The translations under genes were made by a program, and so were the position numbers. From Astragalus membranaceus (lineage: Eukaryota > Streptophyta > Magnoliopsida > Fabales > Fabaceae), in the NCBI GenBank assembly GCA_039519185.1, contig CM076851.1, forward strand, positions 50,884,751-50,948,750: DNA of 64,000 bases, in the 5' to 3' direction. The notes beneath the pieces were generated by a model. The model saw only the letters and a program-made list of their open reading frames with translations. It was not told the origin of the DNA and searched no databases. Positions 45,503 through 55,175 of the stretch are shown piece by piece; positions within the stretch are counted from its first letter, which is position 1, and every line of letters starts with the position of its first letter.

Positions 45503-47655
45503 ATGACACGACCAGTGGAACAGAGTCCTGCACACGCCCGGTCGTCCTCTTCTAGCGACGAATCTTCCTCTGGGTCGTCGTCCCAGAACAGCAGATCCGG
45601 AACGCGGCCGGACAGAAGTGGGGCCCCGTACTCCGAGGGGGTAGTTGCTGATATTGCAGAGAGCAACGCACGGGTTGCCTCTGAGGAAGGCGCTGACCGT
45701 ACTGCGACCGACGTGGCCGAGACGGCCGACAGAGATCAGCAGGGCAACCAAGGAGAAGATCCTGAGGTCGCTGCTACACAAGAGATGTCTTGGGTTTCTC
45801 TCAACCTGAGGGGCCAGCGTAGCAAGATTCAACGGGGAAGCCAAGACCTGGAGTTTCTTGCGACCGAATTGAATGAAGGTTGGAGGGTAGAAGGAATGGC
45901 CAAGGGCGAAGATATTGCGGCCTGTACTGATGTGTTAAAATTCACCATGTACCGCATCGTTTTCGAACGTATGGGTATAATTCCACCATTCTCCAGGTTC
46001 CAACGCATGGTTCTAAGGTATCTTCAGGTCACCCCCTCTCAGCTGAACCCGAACGCTTGGGCGTTCCTGCAGGCGTTTGAAGATGTCCTAGTGGTTCTGA
46101 GACGACCGGTCTCCATCCGACTGTTCTTCCATTTGTTTGAGATGAGCTATATTTACGAAAAAGGCTCCAAGGGTGCCCGCAAGGAAGCGGTCTCATTAAA
46201 GAACCGGTCGACAAGCAATTTGTTCAAGCCATATCTGGAATCATTGACGACCGGGTGGAAAAAAGAATACTTTTGGGTCGTTCCTGAGTCGGCCGAGGCC
46301 CAAAATGCGATCGCCCAAATGACCAACGATCAAGAAGGAACCCCCCTGTTTCCTACAGAGTGGAGTTTCAACCACTTCTCCAAAAAACCGGGCCAATATG
46401 CTTTTAAGGACGCTGATTTGGACGACCTGGACAGGGAAACGATCCGTAGACTGAGAAGGATTGCGTCCCTAGTCCCTGAGGGTCGCATCAAAGTTAAAAG
46501 CATTGTTGATGCTCGTACCAAGAAGAATGTCAAGGCCGCTCTTGGTCGGTGGTCGTTCACACCTTTTATTTTCTGTCACTTTATTTTGTTAAATGTTTCT
46601 AACCATCTGCTTTTGCCTTTGCAGTTAAGATGGCCAACATGGGTGACTTCGACCTGCTGGAGCAATGGGCGGCCGAGGATGGCGATACTTCGCCCGTCCG
46701 CGTCATACCGGCGGCTCAATCTGGGGGTACACCTCAAACTGCTGCGACCGGATCTCAGCCTGATCGTCAGGCTCCTCGGGCGGGCACACCAGCCCAAGCA
46801 ATCGACCTGAGCAGCCCACCCAAACATCAAGGAAAATCCAAAAGACCCAGATCGGTTGATGATGGGGGCGAGAGGAAGAAGCACAAGAGTGGAAAAAGCC
46901 ACGGGCCCAACATCGACCTGCTTGGGTTGGGTGATGAAGATTGTGCCCGCTTCAAGGAGGAACCTTTCGAGGTGATGGCCGAGGCGATGAAGGCCGCTGG
47001 CGTTCTGTTCAAGAAGTACCGAGACGAAGATGCAGATCGCTTGGAAGGTAGGCGTCTCGTCCATAGATATTCGTTGCTTGAAGACGACCTAGTAGATAAA
47101 ACTTTTAAACTGAATTCTGCCTTATCATTGCTCGCAGAAATGAGGGGTGAGCGAGACGGCCTGCTCAAGAAAATGAAAGAGCTCGAACCAACAATCGAGG
47201 CGGCCGCTGACAATGAGAGGAAGCTTGTGGAAGCAGAACGCCAGCTTGTGGCTGCTGTCTCTGCTCAAACACTGGCCGAGTCTTCTTTGAACCAGGCGGT
47301 CGCTGACAAAGAAAAAGCTGAGAAAGAGGTCGAACGCCTCTCTTCCAAGAATAAAGAGCTATCCAGCCAGGTCGCTGGGCTGAAAACTGAGATGGAGGCG
47401 GTGGAGGCGGAAAAGAACAGTTTAAGAGGTCGCTACAAAGCCGTTCTTGACAAGGCGAAGGGAGCTGCAGAGGGTCAGTTCGAAAATGCGGTCGGCCAGA
47501 TCAAGATTCTCTATCCTGATTTGCAGGTCGATCGCGAGATCGTTCAAAGCATGCATCGTGCGTCCGAGCAGAAGATCATTCGCCCTGTGAAGATGTCAAA
47601 GGGGAAGGTTATTCAAGAAGAGATGGTCATCTTTCAAGCCCCCAGCGACTCTTAA
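45503..47655 (+). CDS. Spliced antisense gene of the Tat element (Transposase_28-like, coiled coil)
   Basis: Exon 1 is 45503-46544; the intron 46545-46624 (80 bp; CTTG|GTCGGT ... TTTGCAG|) joins it in frame to exon 2 (46625-47655), giving about 690 residues. Residues 1-95 are Ser/Asp/Glu-rich and disordered-looking. Residues ~125-330 contain FERMGIIPPFSRFQRMVLRY followed by LNPNAWAFLQAFEDV, the pattern of the Pfam 'putative gypsy type transposon' domain (recalled, not searched). After a basic KRPR / ERKKHKSGKSH stretch (possible nuclear signal) comes a ~200-residue coiled coil. It is convergent with pol, 613 bp from its end. Function is unknown. Open frames and a working intron suggest it is still expressible. 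Confidence 0.72.
46545..46624 (+). other. Intron of the antisense gene
   Basis: 80 bp, GT-AG, T-rich before the acceptor (CTGCTTTTGCCTTTGCAG). Splicing keeps the frame: phase-1 G plus TT gives a Val codon, and the second frame's Met at 46630 becomes internal. A donor 4 bases downstream would give a stop. Confidence 0.75.
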
Positions 47656-48268
47656 ATTGTAATTTCTTGGTGTAATCTTTGCCCGCCTGCGAGCGGTGTT
47701 TAAATGGGGCGCCCGGGTTTCGACCGAGGCGTCCTTATTTGTAATCAATGACAATTTCTGACAATTTCTATCTGAATTCCAGCCCGTTTAATCGCTTTAT
47801 ACTTGGATTTGATTCTTTATTGATATGGTCGGTCGCGACCAAAGAATGTCGTATGGGCCATTCGATGGCACTCTTTTTAGGCCGCTCGGCGGCTTTCGCT
47901 TGGGCCATTCGATGGCACTCTTTTTAGGCCGCTCGGCGGCTTTCGCTTGGGCCATTCGATGGCACTCTTTTTAGGCCGCTCGGCGGCTTTCGCTTGGGCC
48001 ATTCGATGGCACTCTTTTTAGGCCGCTCGGCGGCTTTCGCTTGGGCCATTCGATGGCACTCTTTTTAGGCCGCTCGGCGGCTTTCATTTGGGCCATTCGA
48101 TGACACTCTTCTGGTCGCTCGATTGCTACTCGCATGGTGAGCGACCGTGCATTCAATTTGCATGAAGATAAAACACAAGTGAAATTTTAAGGTCGGTCCT
48201 CAGTAAAAAACCCCAGTGGGGAAAAAGAGCGACCGCCTGTTCTTCATTGATCAAATAATGTTTACAAC
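47656..48268. other. Region between convergent antisense gene and pol
   Basis: There is no gene here. It contains both presumed 3' UTRs and the 47-bp tandem array (47855-48112). Confidence 0.7.
47855..48112. repeat. 47-bp tandem repeat, five full copies and a partial one
   Basis: Units start at 47855, 47902, 47949, 47996 and 48043 (GGGCCATTCGATGGCACTCT, then TTTTAGGCCGCTCGGCGGCT, then TTCGCTT); a partial, mutated sixth starts at 48090. The first four are essentially identical. The array lies between the 3' ends of the convergent antisense gene and pol. Confidence 0.95.
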
Positions 48269-51200
48269 TTAGACATAATATTTTCTCAATTTGTCAGCGT
48301 TCCATGTTCTGGGGATGGTCGCCCCTTCCATGGTTTCTAGCTCGTATGCTCCCTTTCCAGTCTTGCTGATGACACGGTATGGTCCTTCCCAATTGGCGGC
48401 GAGCTTTCCCTGGCGAGCGTTCTTATTCCCTACGTCGGCCCTCCTGAGGACTAGCTGCCCAATGGAGAATTCCCTCTTCTGGACGCGGGCGTTGTATCTT
48501 GCAGCGACCTTCTGTTTGATGAGTTGCTCCCTAAGTGACGCCTTAGTTCGCAGCTCATCAACCAGGTCGAGTTCTTCTCTTGTTGCTTGCTCATTTGCGG
48601 CCGGCGTTGGTGGGTTGGTCGTCCTCCAACTTAGCTCTCCCATCTCAATCGGGATGACCGCATCAGTACCATAGACCAGTCTAAATGGTGACTCCCCGGT
48701 CGATGAATGGGGGGTCGTTCTGTAGGCCCAAAGGACCGACTGTAGCTCTTCTGCCCAATTGCCTTTGGCTTCATCTAATCTTCTTTTCAGCCCGCGTAGT
48801 ATTACCCTGTTGGCCGCTTCTGCCTGGCCATTGGTTTGCGGGTGCTCGACCGAGGTGAAACGCTGTTTCACGCCAAGGCCGGCCAGCGTTTCTCTGAATT
48901 TTCTGTCAGCGAACTGAGTTCCATTGTCCGTCACCAGTTGCTGAGGCACTCCGAAGCGGGCGAGCACATTCTTCCCAAAGAACTTAGATACCTTCGCTGA
49001 GGTAATGGTGGCAAGTGGCTCTGCTTCTATCCACTTGGTGAAGTAGTCGACCGCAACGATCAGGAATTTCAGCTGACCTGGTGCAGGTGGAAAGGGGCCG
49101 AGCAAGTCCATGCCCCACCAAGCGAACGGCCAAGGTGGGCTTAGGCTGTGCAGTTCTGTTGAGGGCGCTATATGCACGTCTGCGTGGATCTGGCATTTCT
49201 TGCATTTCTGCACAAGTAACTTGGCATCCTCTTCCATGGTCGGCCAATAGTATCCGGCCCTGAGTGCCTTCTTAGCAACCGACCGACCACCTTGATGGCT
49301 ACCACAATCGCCTTCATGGATATCCCTGAGTACATGGTCGGCTTCGACCGACGTAAGACATCTCAGCAATGGGGATGAAAAGCCCCTTCTGTACAGTCTT
49401 CCTTCAATCACTGAATATTTGGTCGCCCGCAACCTCAGGAGCTTTGCTGCCTTCGGGTCGCAAGGTTCTACCCCATTAAGAATATACTGCAAGATGGGAG
49501 TAATCCAGTCTCTGTCTAGGTCGACCGCTAGAATGGCTAATGGTTGAGCGGGCTTAGTAGACACGCTCGGTCGAGTTAATGTCTCCTGAATTAGACTTCT
49601 ATGATTCCCAGGAGCCTTTGTACTGGCTAACTTTGATAGGATGTCAGCCCTCACGTTCTCTGTCCTGGGGACGTGCTTAACATCTGCTCGGTTGAATTGC
49701 CTGAGCAGGTCCCTTACCTTGGCCAAATAATTCTTCAGGACGTCGTCCTTTGCGTCGTATAGGTCCTGAATTTGGGATACTACCAGTAGAGAGTCGGAGT
49801 GAAGTTCGACACGGTCGACATTAAATTCTTTGGCTAACTGCAGCCCGGCAATGCACGCTTCATACTCGGCCTGATTGTTTGAAGTGTGAAATGCAAAAGT
49901 TAAAGACACTTCAACAGTAAGTCCTTCTGAGTTCTCAAGTATCAAGCCGGCCCCACTTCCTTTGCTGTTGGAGGATCCGTCTACGTGCAAAGTCCAGGTA
50001 GTGACGGCCTGATCATCTGGTATTGGAGTCATCTCAGCGATGAAGTCGGCCAACACTTGTGCCTTAGCGGCCGATCTGGCCTCAAACTTGATTCCAAACT
50101 CACTGAGTTCCACAGCCCACTTGATCATACGCCCTGCAAGGTCAGGTCGGTGAAGGATTTGCCTAATAGGCTGGTCGGTCCTTACCACGACCTGATGAGC
50201 GACGAAGTAAGGACGTAATCTACGAGCGGCCACAAGTAATGCCAAGGCTAGTTTCTCAATCTTCTGGTACCTAATTTCTGGGCCTTGAAATACCTTGCTG
50301 ATGAAATAGACCGGGTTTTGCTTTAGGTCGCATTCCCTGACCAGAACGGCGCTCATGGCTTCGTCCGTTATGGCCAAGTACAAGTAAAGTGTCTCCCCCG
50401 GTTGCGGCTTGGTCATGATGGGCGGGTTGGTCAGTGCCGCCTTCAGCTCGTCCAATGCTCGCTGGCATTGATCGGTCCATTCAAATTCGACTTCCTTCTT
50501 CAAAAGCTTGAACAGTGGAAGAGATTTGCACGCTGATTTAGGTATGAATCGCGATAGGGCAGCGACCATACCATTCAATTGCTGGATCTCTTTCTTCGTA
50601 GTGGGTGGCCTCATGTCGGCGACCGCCCTACACTTATCAGGGTTCGCTTCAATCCCTCGCTCTGTTAAGTGGAAGCCCAGGAACTTGCCCGCCCTTACTC
50701 CGAAGGTGCACTTCTCTGGATTCAGCCTTAAAGAATTCTTCCTTGCTTCCTCAAAGATTTCCCTTAGGTCGTTGATATGGTCCTGGTCGGTCTTGCTCTT
50801 AATTATCATGTCATCCAAGTAGACCTCTGATATGCGACCGATCTGACGCCTAAAAACCTTGCTCATCATTCTCTGATAGGTCGCTCCGGCGTTCTTGAGA
50901 CCAAAAGGCATTACCTTGTACTGGAAGTTTCCCCGATCGGTCATGAACGCGGTCTTATGACGATCGGGTGGGTACATGGTGATCTGATTGTATCCTGAAT
51001 AGGCGTCTAGAAAAGACAGAAGTTTATAGCCCGCTGCCTCGTCGACCAATTTGTCAATGCTTGGCAGTGGAAAGGCGTCCTTCGGGCATGCCTTGTTCAG
51101 GTCGGTATAATCGACGCACATGCGCCACTTACCATTTTTCTTCTTTACCAACACGACGTTGGAGAGCCATGTTGTATACTTGATCTCCTCAATGAAATTG

Positions 51201-51358
51201 GCCTTGATGAGGTCGTCAACTGCCTGGGCGGCCGCCAGTGCTTTCTCTTCACTGAGTTCGCCTCCTTTGTGCGACCGGCCTTGCTGTCTCATCAACGGAC
51301 AGTTGGTGGAAGGCAATTTCAATTGGGATACCGGGCATGTCTGATGCCTGCCATGCAA
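48269..51358 (-). CDS. pol: Pol: RT, RNase H, archaeal RNase H, integrase
   Basis: 1029 codons are open; real pol coding starts near residue 32 (GGELSEEKALAAAQ), since the first residues overlap the protease frame. RT has the SGYNQITMYP block and YLDD at residues 180-183. The first RNase H-like region is 325-435 and lacks a clear catalytic set. The second RNase H has Asp 460 (HVDGSS), Glu 500 and Asp 522. The integrase has H681/H688/C719/C722 and D751, D811 (TDNGTQF) and E847 (NGQAEAAN), followed by a C-terminal domain ending NADKLRKYYV. All expected residues are present. It makes cDNA and integrates it. The dual RNase H defines the Tat lineage. A +1 change of frame separates it from gag-protease. 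Confidence 0.9.
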   Translation of the reverse strand: MHGRHQTCPVSQLKLPSTNCPLMRQQGRSHKGGELSEEKALAAAQAVDDLIKANFIEEIKYTTWLSNVVLVKKKNGKWRMCVDYTDLNKACPKDAFPLPSIDKLVDEAAGYKLLSFLDAYSGYNQITMYPPDRHKTAFMTDRGNFQYKVMPFGLKNAGATYQRMMSKVFRRQIGRISEVYLDDMIIKSKTDQDHINDLREIFEEARKNSLRLNPEKCTFGVRAGKFLGFHLTERGIEANPDKCRAVADMRPPTTKKEIQQLNGMVAALSRFIPKSACKSLPLFKLLKKEVEFEWTDQCQRALDELKAALTNPPIMTKPQPGETLYLYLAITDEAMSAVLVRECDLKQNPVYFISKVFQGPEIRYQKIEKLALALLVAARRLRPYFVAHQVVVRTDQPIRQILHRPDLAGRMIKWAVELSEFGIKFEARSAAKAQVLADFIAEMTPIPDDQAVTTWTLHVDGSSNSKGSGAGLILENSEGLTVEVSLTFAFHTSNNQAEYEACIAGLQLAKEFNVDRVELHSDSLLVVSQIQDLYDAKDDVLKNYLAKVRDLLRQFNRADVKHVPRTENVRADILSKLASTKAPGNHRSLIQETLTRPSVSTKPAQPLAILAVDLDRDWITPILQYILNGVEPCDPKAAKLLRLRATKYSVIEGRLYRRGFSSPLLRCLTSVEADHVLRDIHEGDCGSHQGGRSVAKKALRAGYYWPTMEEDAKLLVQKCKKCQIHADVHIAPSTELHSLSPPWPFAWWGMDLLGPFPPAPGQLKFLIVAVDYFTKWIEAEPLATITSAKVSKFFGKNVLARFGVPQQLVTDNGTQFADRKFRETLAGLGVKQRFTSVEHPQTNGQAEAANRVILRGLKRRLDEAKGNWAEELQSVLWAYRTTPHSSTGESPFRLVYGTDAVIPIEMGELSWRTTNPPTPAANEQATREELDLVDELRTKASLREQLIKQKVAARYNARVQKREFSIGQLVLRRADVGNKNARQGKLAANWEGPYRVISKTGKGAYELETMEGATIPRTWNADKLRKYYV

Positions 51359-54302
51359 AAAGGTCCGCGTAATCCCTGAGACAGGTGATGAGCTCTTGCT
51401 TGTCTTCTTCAGGTAGGTCGCTCCCCAACTTAACTGTTTTAGTTGGGTCGTCCATTAACTGAATATCAATCAATTCTCCGTGGGGCTCAGGCCTCTTAAG
51501 TCTATTCTTTAGCTCGCGGGCTAAATCATCGTCGTCGTCCTCAGGGTCGCTGTCAGGGTCGTATCGAGCATCCAGGTCGGCCACATTGACCTGATGCCCC
51601 TCTCCAAGATTCTGAGGTTTAGCATTCGTCACCTCCATGTCACAAATTTCTTGATAGAGGAAATGGCTCCTCATAGCCGCCTCCATGTCGGCCATCACTG
51701 TCACCACTTGGTCGTTTTTACTGTAAAACTTCATCTTCAGATGTACAGTTGAGGCTACGGCCTCCAATTTCCCCAGAGTTGGGCGGCCAATGATGCAGTG
51801 GTAACACGATCTGATTGGCAGCACTAAGAACGTCGTTCTGACCGTCCTGTACGACGTGCTGCCGCTCGTGTCATCTCCAAAAGTGACGAGTAATTCTATC
51901 GTCCCCAATGGGTAGGTGGTCGCCCCATTGAACCCGGTCAGTGGAGTGGGTACTGCTTGGGGAATAATCTCGCTCCTATCCACATTCAACTTGTCAATCA
52001 ATTCTTCGAACATGATGTCGGCCGAGCTCCCCTGGTCGACCAGTATTCTTCTAACCTCAGTGTTGGCCATTACGGCCGATACTACCAAGGGTACATAATT
52101 GTTAACTTTTCCATCAAGCAAGTCTTCGTCCCCAAAGGAAATGGGCGGCCTATTCGAGGCCGGCCGTGGGGTTGAAGTTGAACCGACCATCATGAGTTCG
52201 TTCCACTTCCTCTTCATCGCCTTGTTGGACTCTCTGATGTCCAACGGATTACCTCCATGGATGACCATGGCTACGTTGCGGCCCTTTGATTGTCTGGGGT
52301 CGCGCTCTTCCTCTGAACTGTTACGCGCTTGCTCGATCGTTGAGTTAACGATCGCCTTACCTTTGTCATTGGCGGGTTGGCCAACGGCTCTTTGATCAGG
52401 GCGATCGTTACCATCATCTTTGACATACTGCCTCAACTTGCCCTTCTGTATGAGGTCTTCTATGTCATCTTTTAGGGCCATGCAGTCATTGGTGTCATGC
52501 CCCTTGCTCTTGTGATATCTGCAGTATTTCTTTGTAGGCCGACCTCCTTTCTTCAATACTAAAGGATCAGGTCGCCTCACACCAGTGAATTCATTGTTCT
52601 GGCACTCCGTAAAGATCTGCGCGATCGGAGTGTTTAATTTTGTACGCTGCTCGTACCTCTTGGGCCGGTATTCGGGCTTACTGTCACGGTCCTGCCCCTT
52701 GACCGACCTGCCAGCTTCTTCCTTGGGACGCGCGCGGGCGCCCTTGTCGGCCGCTAATTGCTCCTCATAGCCCATATGGTCGTTGGCCCTTCTGAGGAAC
52801 AGGCCGAGGTCGTAGTAGCGGTTCAGAGAAAACTCTTCAGCGAATCTGTGGCTCTTTCTTATACCACGCTTGAGGTACTTCAGCTTGTCCGTATCTGACA
52901 GGTTGCGGACTGTATCGGCCTCTGTCATGAACCGGTCGATAAACTCCCTCAATGATTCATTTTCTCCTTGGACGACCGAATCCAAGTGCTCTTCGTAACG
53001 ATATTGACAACGGTTGGCTGTGTAATTGGCCAAGAACATTGCCACAAGACCTTCCCAAGAAGCGACTGAGTTGGGACGCAGAGATTCCCACCATTCTAGC
53101 GCCCGACCTTCGAGCGACTGAGGGAAGAGTCTGCACTTCATCGTTCGTCCCAGCTCCCTGTAGCTACAGTAATTGTTGAAGTACATCAGATGTTTGTCTG
53201 GATCCCCGCGACCGTTGAACTTGTTCAGGTTTGGGGGCTTCCTCAGGTCCCTTGGGATGCGATAGCGCCTAATCTCGCTGGTGAAAGGCCCCTGTCCGGT
53301 CGGGATGGGATTCTGCCCGTAAGGCTGCATGGCGGCATAAGCTTGGTCGACGGGCAAACCGTAAAGGCCGACCGGTTGACCAAGGAGTCTATCAGCAATT
53401 GGAGGACGTCCATGGTATTGTGGAGCACGTGGCGACGACCGTCTTCTAGGCCGCTCCGAATTGTTCCTTCTCGGTCGGCTGATGGCATGGGAGACATCTC
53501 TAATCTCCCCGTTGCTGTAGTCGTCGAACTCCTCATACGAGTCCCACGACCTGCTTCTTGATCGGCGGGATCCAGAGGACTCGTTGGACGAGTATCTTGT
53601 TGGCGACCCTTCTGACTCTGGTCGGTAGCTTGAGTCAGCGTAGTCGTAATCTTCTCCGGGGGAGCGATGATGGCGACTTCTTCGACGAGGAGGCGACCTG
53701 TGAACGATCGCCCTTCTTGGAGGATTGCGTCGGGATACGCCACGACGAGGAGGAGCTTCTCTTCGTGGTGGTGAACGATGGGGCCGGGATGGTTGGCCTC
53801 GGTGACCGCTGTCCGCTCGCGGGCGGATTGAGATCGAACCTCTCTCATAACGTTCGATCAGTTCGTCTCGATCAGCGATCACTTGATTCTTTTGCTCCAG
53901 AATCTGTATGAGCGCTTGGGTTACGTGCTCTGGCAACGCTTCTGGAATTCCTGCTTCGGCCAGCTCGGCCGGTAGTTGCGGGGCTGGTTGGGTAACTGGC
54001 CCGCGACCGCCCTGTACTGAGGGTTCTTGGCGAGGCTCGTCTTGTGATTCATGAACGGTCTCAGGCATGCCCTCTGGGGTCCGTTGAGGTCGGTTCTGCC
54101 CAGAGATGTTGAGCCTGGAAGAAGTACGTATCTGATGCGGCGGCATGATTTGATGTGGAATAGCGCTCGGGCTCCCACTGTGGTCGCCAATTGATCGTAC
54201 CTGATCAATACGATGTGTTGTTGTTGGAAACGTTGATCGGTCGCTGCGATGAGGGACCGAGTTGTAAGCCGCACGCGGGTGGTACCTGCAAAGGCACTCC
54301 AA
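51249..54302 (-). CDS. gag: Gag-protease of the young Tat element
   Basis: 1017 codons are open; the frame begins inside the LTR, and the likely start is the Met at 54146 (MPPHQIRTSS), just inside the PBS. A Pro/Arg/Ser-rich N-terminal region is followed by the gag capsid domain near residues 350-500 (LNKFNGRGDPDKHLMYF, then ALEWWESLRP), a CRYHKSKGHDTNDC zinc motif near residue 590, and an aspartic protease near residue 754 (ILVDQGSSADIMF; DQG instead of DTG, as in related Tat elements). The tail DMPGIPIEIAFHQL begins the protease-RT linker. The frame stops at 51249 shortly before the RT domain. The last ~110 bp overlap the pol frame. Confidence 0.85.
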   Translation of the reverse strand: MECLCRYHPRAAYNSVPHRSDRSTFPTTTHRIDQVRSIGDHSGSPSAIPHQIMPPHQIRTSSRLNISGQNRPQRTPEGMPETVHESQDEPRQEPSVQGGRGPVTQPAPQLPAELAEAGIPEALPEHVTQALIQILEQKNQVIADRDELIERYERGSISIRPRADSGHRGQPSRPHRSPPRREAPPRRGVSRRNPPRRAIVHRSPPRRRSRHHRSPGEDYDYADSSYRPESEGSPTRYSSNESSGSRRSRSRSWDSYEEFDDYSNGEIRDVSHAISRPRRNNSERPRRRSSPRAPQYHGRPPIADRLLGQPVGLYGLPVDQAYAAMQPYGQNPIPTGQGPFTSEIRRYRIPRDLRKPPNLNKFNGRGDPDKHLMYFNNYCSYRELGRTMKCRLFPQSLEGRALEWWESLRPNSVASWEGLVAMFLANYTANRCQYRYEEHLDSVVQGENESLREFIDRFMTEADTVRNLSDTDKLKYLKRGIRKSHRFAEEFSLNRYYDLGLFLRRANDHMGYEEQLAADKGARARPKEEAGRSVKGQDRDSKPEYRPKRYEQRTKLNTPIAQIFTECQNNEFTGVRRPDPLVLKKGGRPTKKYCRYHKSKGHDTNDCMALKDDIEDLIQKGKLRQYVKDDGNDRPDQRAVGQPANDKGKAIVNSTIEQARNSSEEERDPRQSKGRNVAMVIHGGNPLDIRESNKAMKRKWNELMMVGSTSTPRPASNRPPISFGDEDLLDGKVNNYVPLVVSAVMANTEVRRILVDQGSSADIMFEELIDKLNVDRSEIIPQAVPTPLTGFNGATTYPLGTIELLVTFGDDTSGSTSYRTVRTTFLVLPIRSCYHCIIGRPTLGKLEAVASTVHLKMKFYSKNDQVVTVMADMEAAMRSHFLYQEICDMEVTNAKPQNLGEGHQVNVADLDARYDPDSDPEDDDDDLARELKNRLKRPEPHGELIDIQLMDDPTKTVKLGSDLPEEDKQELITCLRDYADLFAWQASDMPGIPIEIAFHQLSVDETARPVAQRRRTQ
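54171..54190 (-). other. Primer-binding site, young Tat element
   Basis: Minus strand TTGGCGACCACAGTGGGAGC starts one base inside the right LTR. The TGGCGACCAC start resembles PBSs of RIRE2/Grande-type Tat elements (recalled). Confidence 0.65.
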
Positions 54303-54584
54303 CGCTCAAGTTAGAGGCGATTCAACGGGCAGGGTCACAAGGTGAGTAAAAACATACCTGAAGCCACATGCTGGTGTGGTATATATAAGACTGGCGTTCT
54401 AGCCGTTGCGCAATTTACGGGATCGGCCGCATCTTGCGGAGCAAGGTAGATGATGGGCCGCGTTGGGCCGGCCTTGGTCGAGTGGGCCGCTGGCCCAGGT
54501 TGCACCTGGCTGCTGCGCGCAGCACCCCCTTGCTGTAGGCTGCGCTAGACTGTCTCGTTGGGCCTATTGGGCCACTCCAGAACA
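54192..54584 (-). repeat. 5' LTR (right) of the young Tat element
   Basis: Identical in length and, by block comparison, in sequence to 44352-44744; followed by the TSD GAACA at 54585-54589. Confidence 0.93.
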
Positions 54585-55122
54585 GAACACATGGCAGCGT
54601 TTGGGTGGTGGGAATTTGGGCGGGATGATGAGCTGGCAGCGTTTGTGTGATGGGAATTTGGCGGGGAAACTGAGGTGGACTTCCTACGTGGAGACTACCA
54701 CTGGATGTATATATAAAGATATAGCACTTACGTATGTATTAACATCAAGTGATGAAATATTCTTTGGGACACTTGAAAACGATTAGTAGATATTCCGAGA
54801 TCCTATCGAGTAGAACTCTTGTTTATTATGAAAAATAAAAACATTTAATTATAATATTTAAATTAAAATCAACAGTTTATATTATGTCATTAATTATAAA
54901 ATTACGTATGATTGTTTCTTTTTTAGTTAAATATCACATGAGATCTTGCAATTAATTATATAAGGAGCGTATCGGGTGAAAACTCATATCGTGAGAAATA
55001 ATAACATTTAATTATAACCTTTCTTATATTAAAATTAACGGTTTAGATTACGTCATTAATTACAAAATTATGTATGATGGTTTCCTGCTTAGTTAAAAAT
55101 CACATGAGATCTTGTAATTAAT
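54585..55122. other. Gene-free stretch: Helitron-like right part and a tandem duplication
   Basis: 54592-54664 has two copies of GGCAGCGTTTG...GGGAATTTG. The sequence to about 54728 (GTATATATAAAGATATAG) may be the right border of the element opened at 39480. 54833-55122 is A/T-rich and holds two ~125-bp copies, period about 165 bp, both ending CACATGAGATCTTG(C/T)AATTAAT. The second abuts the CACTA terminus. Confidence 0.45.
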
Positions 55123-55134
55123 CACTACAAGAAA
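55123..55134. repeat. CACTA terminal inverted repeat (CACTACAAGAAA)
   Basis: Exact match to the consensus end of plant CACTA elements. Confidence 0.8.
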
Positions 55135-55175
55135 TCAGGTAAATACCAACGAATAGTTTCGGAAGAACCACTGTC

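Larger units (their letters stand above)
44352..54584 (-). mobile_element. Young Tat-lineage Ty3/gypsy element with spliced antisense gene
   Basis: 10,233 bp, with 393-bp LTRs that I find identical block by block, a perfect TSD (GAACA), PBS and PPT. Gag-protease and RT-RNaseH-aRNaseH-integrase read on the minus strand with all catalytic motifs present. Between pol and the 3' LTR a two-exon gene reads in the opposite direction. GC content is clearly higher than in the flanks. The only visible defect in gag-pol is the change of frame just before the RT. Recent insertion and possible activity are inferred from LTR identity and open frames. Confidence 0.93.

Noticed and set aside
50271..53848. 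Frames of 60-200 codons opposite or out of frame with gag-pol of the young Tat element
   Set aside because: Shadows of the high-GC gag-pol genes; no domain and no independent start context.
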